64,000 nucleotides of DNA from Phenylobacterium sp. NIBR 498073 (GCF_027286305.1 NZ_CP114599.1:1426001-1490000), one strand, 5' to 3'. Shown: positions 17,335 through 28,217, counted from the stretch's first letter. The notes: generated by a model from the sequence alone, not told the origin. Made by a program: numbers and translations.

Positions 17335-18525
17335 CTAGGTCCCCGAGGTCGAGGCGCCCGACTCCGAAGATGCGCGCACGCGCACGCCGTTCGTCACGCG
17401 TTGACCAGGGTGCAGGATCAGCCGCGCGCCCGGCGCAAGGCCACGGCGGATTTCTGCGGTCTCGTCATTCATCCGGCCGATTTCGACGGGCGTCAGACGA
17501 GCTCGCCCGTCTGCGTCGACAACGAACACTTTCCAGCGCCCGCCGCTTCGAAACAGCGCGCTCACCGGCGCCTGCAGAACGTGGTCCTCCGCCCAGACCA
17601 CGATCCGCACCGTGGCGCGATACCCGTGGCCAAGCCTTCCCCACGCCTCCCGCGGGGCGACGAAGTCGATCACCACATTGACTCGCTGCTCTTCGACCCC
17701 CAACGCCGAGACCTTGGTGAAGCCGGACGGTTCAACGAGACGTACGCGACCGGCGAGCGGCGCCTCTCCGCCCCAGGCGATGATCTCGACCCTTGCGCCG
17801 GGCTGCACCTGCACCGCGTCGGCCGAAAGCAGATCGGTCACGATCTCAAGGTGAGCTGGATCCCCGATCTCCACCAGCGGCGTGCCGGCCGCAACCACGC
17901 GAGAACTTTCCTGCAGGACTCGCAAGACATAGCCAGACACCGGGGACGTCACGGCCGCCGCGCCCCGCCCCCTGGCTCCTCCGTCTGCGACGATCAGCGC
18001 GCCGCGCGCCACCTCGAGCCGTTGAGCGGCGATCTCGACCGCCTGAAGCGCCTGTTCATGCGCAGAGCGCGCCCGATCCAACGCCGCCTGCGCCACAAAT
18101 TCCCGCCGCGCCAACGGCTCGACCCGCGTCAGCTCCCGCCGCGAGAGAGCTTCGAGTTCGCGCGCAGCCGCCAGGTCTGCTTGCAGGGCGCCTATATTGG
18201 CCTGGGCCTGCCGCAACAGGCGCGCGTCCAGCGGTCCGGGCTCGGCCGGTTGAATGCGCGCGAGCAGGGTCTGCTTAGCGACGACCTGCGCGCCTGGCTT
18301 CAGAGCCACCCGCAGGAGCTCGCCGGTGATCGGTGCGGAGACGGTGTAAAGATCGGTGACCCGAGTCTCACCGAGGTCTTCGACGCTCACGGCCATGGGA
18401 CCTTGCCTGACCACGCCGATGTCAACCTCAACGGGCGGGGAGCGCAGGAGGACGGCAAGGCTCAGAGCCAGCGCCGCGATCACGAGCGCGCCGATGATCC
18501 TCGGTCCTGTGAGAAAGTTCTTCAT
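17335..18525 (-). CDS. ABC exporter periplasmic adaptor (HlyD/MacA-like)
   Basis: The 396-aa protein has one N-terminal membrane anchor (about residues 10-28, ALVIAALALSLAVLL). A lipoyl domain interrupted by a coiled-coil hairpin follows (about 75-170), then barrel domains. It begins one base after the stop of the FtsX-type permease and is the last gene of the ATPase-permease-adaptor operon. MacA-like adaptors link an inner-membrane ABC unit to a TolC channel. No channel gene is in this operon. The exported substrate is unknown; heterocyst DevB and macrolide MacA proteins are family relatives. Confidence 0.85.
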   Translation of the reverse strand: MKNFLTGPRIIGALVIAALALSLAVLLRSPPVEVDIGVVRQGPMAVSVEDLGETRVTDLYTVSAPITGELLRVALKPGAQVVAKQTLLARIQPAEPGPLDARLLRQAQANIGALQADLAAARELEALSRRELTRVEPLARREFVAQAALDRARSAHEQALQAVEIAAQRLEVARGALIVADGGARGRGAAAVTSPVSGYVLRVLQESSRVVAAGTPLVEIGDPAHLEIVTDLLSADAVQVQPGARVEIIAWGGEAPLAGRVRLVEPSGFTKVSALGVEEQRVNVVIDFVAPREAWGRLGHGYRATVRIVVWAEDHVLQAPVSALFRSGGRWKVFVVDADGRARLTPVEIGRMNDETAEIRRGLAPGARLILHPGQRVTNGVRVRASSESGASTSGT

Positions 18526-18526
18526 C

Positions 18527-20902
18527 TCACTCGCGCGTCTTCAGGGCCCGGATGAGATCCAGCCGATCGAGCCGATCGCGCAGAAGCAAGGCGGTGACCG
18601 CCGCAGCTCCGCCGACGACCAGGACGCCTTGCGACAGGGTCTGCGCGTTCACCGTCACGGGCAGGGTGTAAAGGTCGCCGCTGAACCGCTCGATCAGAAA
18701 CCGCGAGAGCCCGACCCCGAAAAGCAAGCCGATTGGAAGCGCGAGCAGCACCAGCAACGCCAGTTCCCCAAGCAGCACGTAAGCGACCTCCCGCCGGCGG
18801 AATCCCAACACGCGAAGCGACGCCAGGTCGCGGGCGCGTTCAGCAAGACTGATCCGACCGCTGTTGTAGACGACGCCGAAGACAATCAGCACGGCGAAGC
18901 CCACATTGAAAAGATTCAGCAGACCGATGCTCTGAGCGATCGTGTCTTCGATGCCCTGCAAGGTGGCGTCACGCACAGTTACGCTGACGAGATCGGGCGT
19001 CTTTTTCAGCGCCGCGTAGAGCGCGGACAGCTGTGCGCTATCCACCCGAAGGTGGGCGCCGGAGAGGCTGTCGCCCTCCTGCAAAAGCCTGTTCAACACG
19101 GACCGATCGAGCATTACGGATCCGCCGATAGGGGTCTCGGTCACCGCGCCGACCTTGATTGCGATTTTGAGCCGTTCGCCCTCGGTGACTTCTGCGGTGA
19201 GAGTGTCGCCGGGCTTGATATTCAGAAGGCGTGCAAGTCGGCTGGAGACCAGGGCGCCGCGGGCAGGGGGCTCGAGCACGTGGCCGTCTAGGTCCACCAG
19301 GCGACTGAGGTCGCCGCCGCTCTCGCCGCCGCTTAGAGCTTCCCGCTCTTCTCGCGGGCCTGCCTTCAGGCGGGCGTCTGCAAATCGGAAGGGCTCGACG
19401 CGCATGACGCCGGGCATGTGCTGGAGTTCGTAAAGGGCCCGCGCGTCGCGCGCTTCTGCGAAGGTCACCGTGACGTCGCTTCGCTGAGCTTGCCCGAAAG
19501 CGATGTCGATCAAGGAATCCACGCTATCGTCCATGCTGGCCGACGCGGTGTAGAGCGCTAGCGCGCAAGCTATTCCCAGCACGGTGAGACCAGAACGCAC
19601 CGGGCGCCGCACGAGGCCGCGCAGGATCATTCGCGAAGGCTCATCCAGCCAGAACACGGGGGTGCGGGGCGCGGCGCTTGAAGAGAAGTCGCGGGGAGCC
19701 GGGGGGCGCATGGCCTCGGCGGGCGTCAGCCGGGCGGCGCGCCACACTGCGCTTAACGCACCGACCAGGACGGCTGTCAGCGTCGCTCCGAACGCCACGA
19801 GAAAGGCGTCCGCTCCAGCGCGGAATTCGAGGAAGGGAAAAGCGAAATAGGTCTGGTAGAGGCCCGCTGCGGCCCGCCCTAGCCAGACCCCGAACAGCCC
19901 GCCAAGCAGGAGGCCGCTCAGACACAACAGAAGAGCTAGCTCAGCATAATGGAGCATGATCGCGCCGTTGCGATAGCCGAAGGCCTTCAAGAGGCCGATC
20001 ACTTCACGCTCAGCATCGACGACTCGGCCAAGCACGATATTCAGCAGGAATGCGGCCACGCCGAGGAAGATCGGTGGAAGGACCTCGACGGTCGCCGCAA
20101 GCTGGTCGATCTCGTTCGAGACGAAGCGATCCGAAGCCTGTTCGTGGCGGGTGTAGGCGCCCTGAGCTCCATAGGGTTCGAGCAACGCGTCCAGCCGGCG
20201 CGAAACATCCTGCGGCTCGGCGCTGGGTGAGAGCGTAGCGACAATCTCGTTGAAGGCGCCGGTGAGGTCGAGCGCCGCCGCAAGGGACTCCCGCCCCATC
20301 CACAGAACCCCATAGCGCCTGTTGTCCGGGAAGATCCCCCCAGGCGCGACGGCGTAGACGTACTCCGGGGATAGCGCCACGCCGACAAGCGTCAGCTTGA
20401 TCTGGTGACCGTGTATGAGCGCGGAGAACTGGTCGCCGGGCTCAAGGCGCGCAGCTTTCGCAAATGCTTCGCTCGCCACCGCTTCACCGGCCCGCATAGG
20501 GTCCGGCAGACGCCCGGAGCGCAGCAACAACCGGTTCAGCGCCGGCTGCCCGGTTGATGGCAGCGAATGGACCCGTGCTGTGACCGGCTCAGCGACGCCA
20601 GCGATGTCCAAAATTGCGGTTGTGCTGATGCGGCTCTCGGCGGCTGCGACGCCTGGCAGCGCGCTCACATCCCCTATCACCGACTCCGGCGCGCGGCGCA
20701 CCGGCGCAAAGACATCGGCAAATCGGTACTGATCATAATAGGCCGAGCGTGTCGCCTCGAGCGAACGGATCAAGCCAAACGACATGATGACCATGCCGAC
20801 GCCGGCGGCGACCACCAGGGTGATGGCCAGCGACTGGCTCCGCAAGCGCCACACATCCCGCAGGAGCTTGACGTAGAAGACGGAGCGCGCGCCGATCACC
20901 AT
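18527..20902 (-). CDS. FtsX-like ABC transporter permease (double-domain)
   Basis: The 791-aa inner-membrane protein has two FtsX-type units. One membrane helix lies near residues 25-45 and a cluster of helices at about 260-375. A second single helix is near 430 and a final cluster lies at about 670-785. Large periplasmic domains of MacB type lie between (about 46-250 and 450-660). Such permeases do not form a classical channel but transmit ATP-driven motion to periplasmic partners or extract lipids. The start overlaps the ATPase gene by 7 bases, and the adaptor follows after one base. Eight-helix double forms are common with HlyD-like partners. Confidence 0.87.
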   Translation of the reverse strand: MVIGARSVFYVKLLRDVWRLRSQSLAITLVVAAGVGMVIMSFGLIRSLEATRSAYYDQYRFADVFAPVRRAPESVIGDVSALPGVAAAESRISTTAILDIAGVAEPVTARVHSLPSTGQPALNRLLLRSGRLPDPMRAGEAVASEAFAKAARLEPGDQFSALIHGHQIKLTLVGVALSPEYVYAVAPGGIFPDNRRYGVLWMGRESLAAALDLTGAFNEIVATLSPSAEPQDVSRRLDALLEPYGAQGAYTRHEQASDRFVSNEIDQLAATVEVLPPIFLGVAAFLLNIVLGRVVDAEREVIGLLKAFGYRNGAIMLHYAELALLLCLSGLLLGGLFGVWLGRAAAGLYQTYFAFPFLEFRAGADAFLVAFGATLTAVLVGALSAVWRAARLTPAEAMRPPAPRDFSSSAAPRTPVFWLDEPSRMILRGLVRRPVRSGLTVLGIACALALYTASASMDDSVDSLIDIAFGQAQRSDVTVTFAEARDARALYELQHMPGVMRVEPFRFADARLKAGPREEREALSGGESGGDLSRLVDLDGHVLEPPARGALVSSRLARLLNIKPGDTLTAEVTEGERLKIAIKVGAVTETPIGGSVMLDRSVLNRLLQEGDSLSGAHLRVDSAQLSALYAALKKTPDLVSVTVRDATLQGIEDTIAQSIGLLNLFNVGFAVLIVFGVVYNSGRISLAERARDLASLRVLGFRRREVAYVLLGELALLVLLALPIGLLFGVGLSRFLIERFSGDLYTLPVTVNAQTLSQGVLVVGGAAAVTALLLRDRLDRLDLIRALKTRE

Positions 20903-21627
20903 GCGAGTTCTGAGGGCGCCTTTCGACTTTGATTTCTATGGCGGCGTGAGATCTGCCCGTCGCCGAACATGATCACCTCGTCGGCCATGTCCGCGATGAC
21001 CGCGTTGTGAGTGATGACGAAGCAGGTGGTGCCCAGCTCTCGGTTCACCCGGTCGATGGCTGACAGCACGCGTACGCCGGTCACGCTATCGAGCGCGCCC
21101 GTCGGCTCGTCGCACAACAACACTTGCGGCCGCTTGGCGATGGCTCGGGCGATGGCCACGCGCTGCTGCTCTCCGCCGGAGAGCTGGGCTGGGAAGTGAT
21201 CGAGCCTGGCCTCCAGACCGACGAGCGCGAGCGCGTCTGCCGGCTGCATCGGATTTGCTGCGATTTCTGTGATGAGGGCGACATTCTCCCGCGCGGTTAG
21301 GGAGGCGATCAAGTTGTAGAATTGAAAGACGAATCCGACGCTGGACCGGCGATACTCCGTCAAGGCGTCGTCGTCGCAAGCGGTCAGGTCGCTATCGTAG
21401 AACCATGCGTGGCCAGCCGAGGCCGTATCGAGTCCGCCCAGAATGTTCAGCAAGGTCGATTTGCCGGACCCCGAAGGGCCCAGCAGGACCAGAAGGTCGC
21501 CCTTCACAACGTCAAGATCGACCCCTCGCAGGGCGTCGATCCTGTTCACGCCTTGGCCATAGGTCTTGGTAAGACCTCGGACCCGATAAACCAAAGGTTT
21601 GGTCTCAAGCATGCGCCCGACATCCAT
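20896..21627 (-). CDS. ABC transporter ATP-binding protein (LolD/MacB type)
   Basis: The 243-aa cytoplasmic ATPase has Walker A GPSGSGKS (residues 50-57), signature [14 protein letters not shown], Walker [13 protein letters not shown] and the switch His in CFVITHN. The PTGALDS sequence is typical of the LolD/MacB/FtsE group that pairs with FtsX-type permeases. It is the first gene of the operon and overlaps the permease start. An alternative start is the Met at residue 6 (21612). It powers the transporter formed with the two genes downstream. Confidence 0.92.
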   Translation of the reverse strand: MDVGRMLETKPLVYRVRGLTKTYGQGVNRIDALRGVDLDVVKGDLLVLLGPSGSGKSTLLNILGGLDTASAGHAWFYDSDLTACDDDALTEYRRSSVGFVFQFYNLIASLTARENVALITEIAANPMQPADALALVGLEARLDHFPAQLSGGEQQRVAIARAIAKRPQVLLCDEPTGALDSVTGVRVLSAIDRVNRELGTTCFVITHNAVIADMADEVIMFGDGQISRRHRNQSRKAPSELAW

Positions 21628-21832
21628 GCGGGGAGGCGGGAGGCTACACGACCGCCCGAAGCGATCCTATCCGAGACATCGCGTGCAGCTCGGGATGGGT
21701 TCTCAGTCGGGTCATTTCGCCCCCCCGGGAGGTATGTTCAGTATTGGCGCGCCGCATGCGTTGCGCAGCTGTCGGACCCCAGATCCTCGACCAGGCCGCC
21801 GGGACGATCGAAGCTGGCGGTACGGGCCAGCC

Positions 21833-22237
21833 TCACTTGGGCGCGCCTCGCCGCTGAACGGCGTCACGCCCTTCGAGGCTTCGGAGGTAGTCCACGAGCG
21901 CGTTGGTCTCGTCTTCCCCTAACTCCAAAGCCGGCATGCGAGGATGAATCGGCGGCGCGCCCTCTTCAAGGGGTCTCGGCCAGTTCTTGATCATTCCCTC
22001 TTCGAGCAGCTGAGCCAGTCCGCCTGGGCCATATCTGTACTTGAGACGCGCAAAGGGCGGGGCTTCCTTCAACGGACTTTCGCCATCGCCGATGGCGTGG
22101 CACGCCGCGCAATTGCGTTCAGCAACCTTCCTGCCGGCCGTCACCGACGGACGCTCGGCCGCCGCCGCCCACGAGCTGATTGACAGCACGGTCAGCGACG
22201 CAGCTGCCGAAGCCAGGAGTTTGCAGGTTCTGAGCAT
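21833..22237 (-). CDS. Periplasmic monoheme c-type cytochrome
   Basis: The 134-aa product has a signal peptide (MLRTCKLLASAAASLTVLSI and on to an AAAA cleavage region). The haem-binding motif CAACH is at Cys43, Cys46, His47. A downstream Met101 in HPRMPALEL is the probable sixth ligand. It should carry electrons in the periplasm. The start at 22237 is chosen for the signal peptide; the frame stays open further upstream. It is not in an obvious operon: the ABC genes lie over 200 bases downstream and the TonB receptor is divergent. The redox partner is not apparent. Confidence 0.88.
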   Translation of the reverse strand: MLRTCKLLASAAASLTVLSISSWAAAAERPSVTAGRKVAERNCAACHAIGDGESPLKEAPPFARLKYRYGPGGLAQLLEEGMIKNWPRPLEEGAPPIHPRMPALELGEDETNALVDYLRSLEGRDAVQRRGAPK

Positions 22238-22482
22238 GTAGATGTCGCTCGCTTCAAGGAAGAGGCAGCATGACAACAGCCAATCAGGGGAGCAAGGCGC
22301 TAGGCGAGAGGCGCCATCGCAGGCGCTTAGCGCGTCATCGGCGTGGATGACCCTGAGCTTCGATCGCACCCCGGTGTCATGCGATCGCTACAGAAGCCTC
22401 ACCGCGATGACATCAAGCTTCACTAGGTAGCCGGCTCCATCGTCCTGGCGACAGCGGGGGCGGGGAGTGGGGCGCGCTGCAA

Positions 22483-25140
22483 ATGGCGCAAGTTGAAAGC
22501 CGTAAAATGTTGTTTGTTTCTCGGTTCCTGGTGACCGTGTCAGCCCTGGCGCTCGCCTCGGCGGCGCATGCGCAAACCTTCGCCGACGACGCCTCATCCG
22601 AAGCCGGCGGCGCCGTCGAGGAGTTGGTGGTCACCGGCAGCACCCTGCGCAGCCAGGAGGCGGTGAGAAACCGCCGCGAAAGCGTCGCGGTCGTCGACAC
22701 CCTGACCCAGGACGACACGGGCGACCTGGCCGACGAGACCCTGGCCGAGGCGCTGATCCGGGTGCCCGGCGTGTCATCGATGCAGACCCTCTATGGTGAG
22801 CAGGAGGCGGCCTATGTCTCGGTGCGCGGCATCTCGCCCGACCTCAACTTCACCTCGTTCGACGGCATGGCGATGTTCTCGTCGGCCAATGACGGCGACG
22901 GCCTGCGCCGCGTCGACCTGAACCTGATCCCGACCCAGATCTCGCGGACCACCGAGGTCTTCAAGACCTTCACCCCCGACCTCGACGTCGGCGCCATCGG
23001 CGGCGTCACCAACATCATTCCGCGCAGCGCGCTGAACGATCCCGACACCACCTATCTCGACGTGTTCGGGACCTACCAGTCCGGCAAGGGCAAGTACGTG
23101 CCCGGAACCAACAGCCTAGGCGACTACAACGACACGCCCTGGGGCGGCGGGGTGAAGGGGCTGCTGGCGCGCTCTTTCGGGGACCGGCAGCAGTTCGGCG
23201 TCGTGCTGTCGGGCGTCTATCGTCAGAAGACCTTCGACTACACCAAGCGCAACGCCAACGGCCGGGTGTTCTACACGCCGGCGGGCACGCCCGGGAACGC
23301 CGACCTGTCCAACTGGGACGGCCAGCAGCCGCTGCCGTCGCTGATCCGGCCGATGGACTACACCCACTTCACCAAGACCTACGGCGGCTCGGCCCAGTTC
23401 GAGTACGAGCCCATGCCAGGCCTGCAGCTGTCGGTCCTTGGCTACGGCTACCGCCAGCAGGAAGACCAGACGTTCAACCAGTTCCAGGTCCAGAACTATT
23501 CCAACCTGCAGCGCCTGAGCCCCGAAGTCGCCCGGCTGAAGATCGGCAACACCACCTCGGGCTATGACTACGACCGGTTCGAGAACGAGACGGGCGGCGC
23601 CATCTTCAAGGCCGTCGCCGACCTGGGCGACAAGGGTTCGCTTGAGTTCCGCGCCGGCTGGAACATCAACCGGTTCCACGACACCGACCTGGGCGCCTAC
23701 TACGCGTTCACGCCGCCGAACTCGTTCATCACCTTCGACATGTCCGGCCTGTCGGACCAGATCACGATCGAGAACAACGACGCGCTGATCAACATCGCCA
23801 ACTACCGGCTGTCGACCGCCTCGGACCTCTATGTCGACGCCGAGATGACCTCCAAGGAGGCCAAGCTCGACTACAAATGGAACTATGGCGGCGAGGCCCG
23901 CGGCTTCGGCTTCGCAGCCGGCGCTGACCTGCGCCAGGTCGAGACCGAACGCGACTCCAGGACGATCACCTACGTGTCCAACAGCAGCCCGATGGGCGCC
24001 GTCGGCTTCGTGCCGGACATCAGCTCGTGGATGTACGAGTACCCGGTCGTCTGGGTGAACTACGACCGGTTCGCCCAGTCGGTGAAGCCGGGCCTGGCGA
24101 TCAACCAGACCAGCACGAACAACGCCGCCTGGTCGGCCGACTACCGCTATGAGGAGACCGTCCTGGCCGGCTATGCGGCCCTGTCCTATGCGACCGACAC
24201 CTTCAGCGCGGTCGCCGGCCTGCGCTACGACAAGGTCGACTTCACCGCCCAATCGCCGCTGGCCACGGCTGGCCGCTATGACGGGACGTTCGCCCAGCGC
24301 GACGGAGAATACGACCACCTGCTGCCGTCGTTCATCGCCACCCAGCGCCTCTCCGACAACCTGCGGATCAAGGCCGGCTACAGCCGGACCCTCGGCCGGC
24401 CGGCCTTCGGCGACATCGCGCGGGCCGAGAACGTCAACACCCAGAACCTGACGATTTCCCGCGGCAACCCGGACCTGAAGCCCCGCCGGTCCGACAATTT
24501 CGATCTGGCCGCGGAGTACTATTTCGGCGGCAGCGGCCTGGTCTCGATCAGCGGCTTCTACAAGAAGATCAAGGACGACATCTTCACCCAGACCACCCAG
24601 CAGACGATCAACGGCGCCACCTACGACGTCTCGCAGCCGATGAACGCCTCGCAGTCGACGATGAAGGGCATCGAGTTCCAGGTCGTCACCGACGCCGTTC
24701 CTTACCTGCCGGGCTTCCTGGAGGACAAGGTGGGCTTCTCGGCCAACGCCACCCGCATGTGGGCGGAGATGGACTACGCGTCGGGCAAGACCTGGGTGCA
24801 CCTGGACGCCCTGCAGTACCAGGCCGACTGGCTGGTCAATGTCAGCACCTTCTACCGCCTGCCGCGCAACGGCGAGATCCGCCTCGCCTACAACTGGAAG
24901 AGCCGCAGCCCGATCTCGCTGGGCGCATATCCGTGGACGACCTACTGGCTTGAGGAGCGCGGCCAGCTCGACGCGGCGGTCCGCTACACGCTCGCCGACA
25001 ACCTGATCGCCAAGTTCCAGGTCAACAACATCCTCGAGGACCCGGAGCAGCAGGGCTACTACGGCGTGCCATACGAAATGCGCCGCTACGAGCTGACCCG
25101 GAACCGCTCGTTCCAACTCGACCTGATCTACAAGTACTGA
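22483..25140 (+). CDS. TonB-dependent receptor (outer membrane), phosphoesterase-linked
   Basis: The 885-aa receptor has a signal peptide, a TonB-box-like VEELVVTGS near residue 48, a plug domain with VPGVSSMQTLYGEQ and VSVRGISPDLNF, and a 22-strand barrel ending LDLIYKY. The start may be ATG 22483 or 22507; the latter gives the cleaner signal peptide (MLFVSRFLVTVSALALASAA). Its stop overlaps the start of a phosphoesterase gene (TGATG) and a PhoD-like phosphatase follows. The ligand is therefore probably a phosphorylated organic compound. This is inferred from context, since receptor sequences alone do not reveal substrate. Confidence 0.92.
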   Translation: MAQVESRKMLFVSRFLVTVSALALASAAHAQTFADDASSEAGGAVEELVVTGSTLRSQEAVRNRRESVAVVDTLTQDDTGDLADETLAEALIRVPGVSSMQTLYGEQEAAYVSVRGISPDLNFTSFDGMAMFSSANDGDGLRRVDLNLIPTQISRTTEVFKTFTPDLDVGAIGGVTNIIPRSALNDPDTTYLDVFGTYQSGKGKYVPGTNSLGDYNDTPWGGGVKGLLARSFGDRQQFGVVLSGVYRQKTFDYTKRNANGRVFYTPAGTPGNADLSNWDGQQPLPSLIRPMDYTHFTKTYGGSAQFEYEPMPGLQLSVLGYGYRQQEDQTFNQFQVQNYSNLQRLSPEVARLKIGNTTSGYDYDRFENETGGAIFKAVADLGDKGSLEFRAGWNINRFHDTDLGAYYAFTPPNSFITFDMSGLSDQITIENNDALINIANYRLSTASDLYVDAEMTSKEAKLDYKWNYGGEARGFGFAAGADLRQVETERDSRTITYVSNSSPMGAVGFVPDISSWMYEYPVVWVNYDRFAQSVKPGLAINQTSTNNAAWSADYRYEETVLAGYAALSYATDTFSAVAGLRYDKVDFTAQSPLATAGRYDGTFAQRDGEYDHLLPSFIATQRLSDNLRIKAGYSRTLGRPAFGDIARAENVNTQNLTISRGNPDLKPRRSDNFDLAAEYYFGGSGLVSISGFYKKIKDDIFTQTTQQTINGATYDVSQPMNASQSTMKGIEFQVVTDAVPYLPGFLEDKVGFSANATRMWAEMDYASGKTWVHLDALQYQADWLVNVSTFYRLPRNGEIRLAYNWKSRSPISLGAYPWTTYWLEERGQLDAAVRYTLADNLIAKFQVNNILEDPEQQGYYGVPYEMRRYELTRNRSFQLDLIYKY

Positions 25141-26450
25141 TGGTGGCCGGGGGTATGAAGCAGCGGCTTCTAGGCCTGGCGAGCGCCGCCGTCGTCATGG
25201 CGACGGCGGCCGGCGCTCAGGCCGCGGGCTATCGGTCGGGCGACTGCGGCGAGTTCACGGTGGCCATGATCCCGGACACGCAGAACTATGTCGACTACCG
25301 CCACCAGAAGTGGTCGGGCTTCCCCTTCGACGCGGCCGAGCAGTACTACGCGCAGCTGTGGTGGGTGGGCGAGCACGCCGCCGGCGCCGGCGGCGACATC
25401 GTCTTCGCCACCCACATGGGCGACGTCTGGCAGCACTATTCGGAGTGGATGGACGAGGGCCACGCCGCCCGCGGCTTCAAGTGGATGCCCAATTTCGGGG
25501 GCTCCGAAGTCGCGGTCTCGCCCAAGGCCCACACGCGGGCGTTCGAGATCCCCACAGCGGTCCGCGGCTATCAGCTGATCGACGGCAAGCTGCCGTTCTC
25601 GGTGTTGCCGGGCAACCACGACTTCGACGCGCTGTGGACCGACCCGGCCCATCCGCCGCACCCTGAGGCCAAGAAGGACGGCCTGAGGCACGTCGGCGGG
25701 CTCACCGGCTTCCAGTCGGCGTTCTCGGCGGACTCGGCGTTTTTCAAGGGCAAGCCCTGGTACGTGGGCTCCCACGACGGCGGCGCCGACAGCGCCCAGG
25801 TGTTCACCGCCGGCAAGTGCAAGTTCCTGCACATCGCCCTGCAATACCACGCGCCGGACGCCTCGCTGGCCTGGGCCGCGAAGCTCATCCAGCGGTATCC
25901 CGGCCTGCCGACCATCGTCTCGACCCACGACTATCTCGACCGTGACGGCAAGCCGAACCGGCGCTCAAACCCGAACAACAGCCGGCTCGACCGCCAAGAC
26001 AACGACCCGCAGATGATCTGGGACGAGTTCATCAGCCGCCAGGACCAGGTGTTCCTGGTGCTGAGCGGGCACGTCGGAGGACAGGGCTACAGCGTCGCGG
26101 CCAACGCCTTCGGCCACGAGGTCCACCAGATGATGGCGGACTACCAGGGCCGCGGTCAGACCGCCAACGAGGCAGGCGCGACCGGGGAGGACGTGGGCGA
26201 CGGCTGGCTGCGGCTGCTGAAGTTCAAGCTGGACGGCGAGCGGCCGACGATCGAGGTCCGCACCTATTCCACCCACTACGGCAAGTTCGCCTCGGAGATC
26301 CCGGAGTACGGCGCCTGGTACAAGGCTCATGACGGCCAGGCGGGGCTCTCCGACGCCGACTACCTGAAGCGCGACGAATTCGCGCTCACCCTCACCGATT
26401 TCCACCAGCGCTTCGGCGCGCCCGCGGCGCCGTCGCGGCAAAAGCCTTGA
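25140..26450 (+). CDS. Exported calcineurin-like metallophosphoesterase
   Basis: The 436-aa protein has a signal peptide (MKQRLLGLASAAVVMATAAG after a short extension). Metallophosphoesterase motifs appear in order: AMIPDTQNYV (Asp), THMGDVWQHY (Asp), LPGNHDFD (Asn-His), STHDYLD (His) and LSGHVGG (His). These bind a dinuclear metal centre that cleaves phosphate esters. The first motif has DTQ where DxH is standard, so one metal ligand differs. The ATG overlaps the TonB receptor stop; a Met 5 residues later (25155) is an alternative. It likely acts in the periplasm on material imported by the receptor. Confidence 0.88.
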   Translation: MVAGGMKQRLLGLASAAVVMATAAGAQAAGYRSGDCGEFTVAMIPDTQNYVDYRHQKWSGFPFDAAEQYYAQLWWVGEHAAGAGGDIVFATHMGDVWQHYSEWMDEGHAARGFKWMPNFGGSEVAVSPKAHTRAFEIPTAVRGYQLIDGKLPFSVLPGNHDFDALWTDPAHPPHPEAKKDGLRHVGGLTGFQSAFSADSAFFKGKPWYVGSHDGGADSAQVFTAGKCKFLHIALQYHAPDASLAWAAKLIQRYPGLPTIVSTHDYLDRDGKPNRRSNPNNSRLDRQDNDPQMIWDEFISRQDQVFLVLSGHVGGQGYSVAANAFGHEVHQMMADYQGRGQTANEAGATGEDVGDGWLRLLKFKLDGERPTIEVRTYSTHYGKFASEIPEYGAWYKAHDGQAGLSDADYLKRDEFALTLTDFHQRFGAPAAPSRQKP

Positions 26451-26469
26451 TCGAAAGGGCAGCCAGCTC

Positions 26470-28020
26470 ATGCTTATTCGCGATCGCCGCGACCTCATTA
26501 AGGTGGCCGGCGCCTTGGCCCTCGTCTCGGGCTTTGCGCCCCAGCGGGTGATCGCCGCGCCGACTGGCGCCTATCCGTTCGCACTGGGCGTGGCCGCGGG
26601 CGATCCGTGGCCCGACGGCTTCGTGATCTGGACGCGGCTGGCGCCCAAGCCGCTGGAAGAGCACGGCGGCATGCCGCAGAGCGCGGTGAAGGTCGGCTGG
26701 GAAGTCTCCGAAGACCAGCGCTTCGCCAAGATCGTCCGCAGGGGTGAGACGTTGGCCCGGCCCGAGCTCGCCCATTCGGTCCATGTCGAGCTCTCCGGCC
26801 TGCGGCCGCACCGCCACTACTGGTACCGCTTCACCCTGGCCGGCGGCGAGGCCAGCCCGATCGGCATGGCCCGCACCGCCCCGGCCGCCGGCGGGCTGGC
26901 GACCAGCATCCGCATCGGCGTCGGCGGCTGCCAGCACTGGGAGGCCGGATTCTTCGACGCCTGGGGCCACATGGCGCGCGAGCCCGATCTCGACCTCGTG
27001 TTCCACTACGGCGACTACATCTACGAGCGCGCCGGCCGGCCGCTGGGCGAAGGCGTCGTGCGCCAGCACGTCGGCGACGAGATCTACAGCATCGACGACT
27101 ACCGCCGCCGCCACGCCCAGTACAAGTCCGACCCGCACCTGCAGGCGGCGCACGCAGCCTGCGCTTTCGCGGTCTCGTTCGACGACCACGAGGTCGACAA
27201 CAACTGGGCGGGCGAACTCGATCAGGACGGCACGCCGCCGGAGTTCTTCGCGCTGCGCAAGCTGGCGGCCCTCCAGGCCTGGTACGAGCACATGCCGGTG
27301 CGCCGCGCCCAGTTGCCGGGCCCGGGCGGGATCACCGCCTATCGCCGGCTCGACTATGGCGGCCTGCTGCGCATGCATGTTCTCGACACGCGCTCATACC
27401 GCTCCGACCAGCCCTGCAACGACGGCAAGCTCAAGCCGTGCCCGATCGAGGCGCACGTCGCCCCGACCATGCTCGGCGCCAGCCAGGAGGCCTGGCTCGA
27501 CGAGGGGCTGGGCAACAGCGCGGTGTGGAACCTGCTGGCCCAGCAGGTGCTGGTCACGCCCTACCAGCGGCACAACCCGGGGGAGTCAGCGTCCTTCACC
27601 TCGTTCGACACCTGGGACGGCTACCGTCCGGCGCGGGCGCGGCTGGTCGACGCCATCCGCAAGCGCGAGCTGACCAATGTCGTGATCGCCTCGGGCGACT
27701 TCCACCGCAACATCGTCAGCGCGGTGCCCGAACGCGAGGAGGCGCCCGACGGCAAGGCGGCGGCGGTGGAGTTCCTCGCCACCTCGATCACCTCGAACGG
27801 CGACGGCGGCCCCCTTGCCCAGGCCGAACGCGAGCTGTCGACCAATCCGCACATGAAGATGATCAACAACTTCCGCGGCTACCACGTCTTCGACATCTCG
27901 CCCAAGCGCTGGGAGACCAGCGTCAAGGTGATGGACAAGGTCCAGACCCCCGGCGGCAAGATCAGCACGATGGCGCGATACGCGGTCACTCCGGATCAGC
28001 CCAAGGTGTACGAGGCCTAG
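26470..28020 (+). CDS. PhoD-like alkaline phosphatase / phosphodiesterase
   Basis: The 516-aa product begins with a Tat-like signal (RDRRDLIKVAGALALVSGF). A PhoD N-terminal beta domain follows, then the metallophosphatase core with GVGGCQHW, FHYGDYIYER, SFDDHEVDNNW and IASGDFHRNI. PhoD enzymes bind Ca2+ and Fe3+ and hydrolyse phosphomono- and diesters outside the cytoplasm. Tat export fits a folded metal cofactor. It lies 19 bases after the metallophosphoesterase gene, making a three-gene unit with the TonB receptor for scavenging phosphate esters. No Pho box was confidently seen upstream of the unit. Confidence 0.92.
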   Translation: MLIRDRRDLIKVAGALALVSGFAPQRVIAAPTGAYPFALGVAAGDPWPDGFVIWTRLAPKPLEEHGGMPQSAVKVGWEVSEDQRFAKIVRRGETLARPELAHSVHVELSGLRPHRHYWYRFTLAGGEASPIGMARTAPAAGGLATSIRIGVGGCQHWEAGFFDAWGHMAREPDLDLVFHYGDYIYERAGRPLGEGVVRQHVGDEIYSIDDYRRRHAQYKSDPHLQAAHAACAFAVSFDDHEVDNNWAGELDQDGTPPEFFALRKLAALQAWYEHMPVRRAQLPGPGGITAYRRLDYGGLLRMHVLDTRSYRSDQPCNDGKLKPCPIEAHVAPTMLGASQEAWLDEGLGNSAVWNLLAQQVLVTPYQRHNPGESASFTSFDTWDGYRPARARLVDAIRKRELTNVVIASGDFHRNIVSAVPEREEAPDGKAAAVEFLATSITSNGDGGPLAQAERELSTNPHMKMINNFRGYHVFDISPKRWETSVKVMDKVQTPGGKISTMARYAVTPDQPKVYEA

Positions 28021-28217
28021 GAGCCGTAGCGTGCGGCGTGGCTCCGGCGACGCCAGCCCCAGGCGGTCTTCACGGGGCGGCGCGCTCCCTCGGTCTCGCC
28101 CGCCGCCAGCGCACGGTCGGTTCCGGCGCGCCAGCCGCTCGCCGCCGGGCCAGCGTCAGAAGGCCGTGGCGCCCAGCCGTCGGACATATGCGGCGACATC
28201 GCCAGGCCAGCGGCTGA

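Noticed and set aside
22238..22482. Possible Pho box upstream of the phosphoesterase-linked TonB receptor
   Set aside because: Sequences resembling TGTCAT occur but not as two properly spaced direct repeats.
23116..25116. 666-codon open frame on the minus strand
   Set aside because: It lies antisense to the TonB receptor, lacks any family motif and arises from codon-position GC bias.
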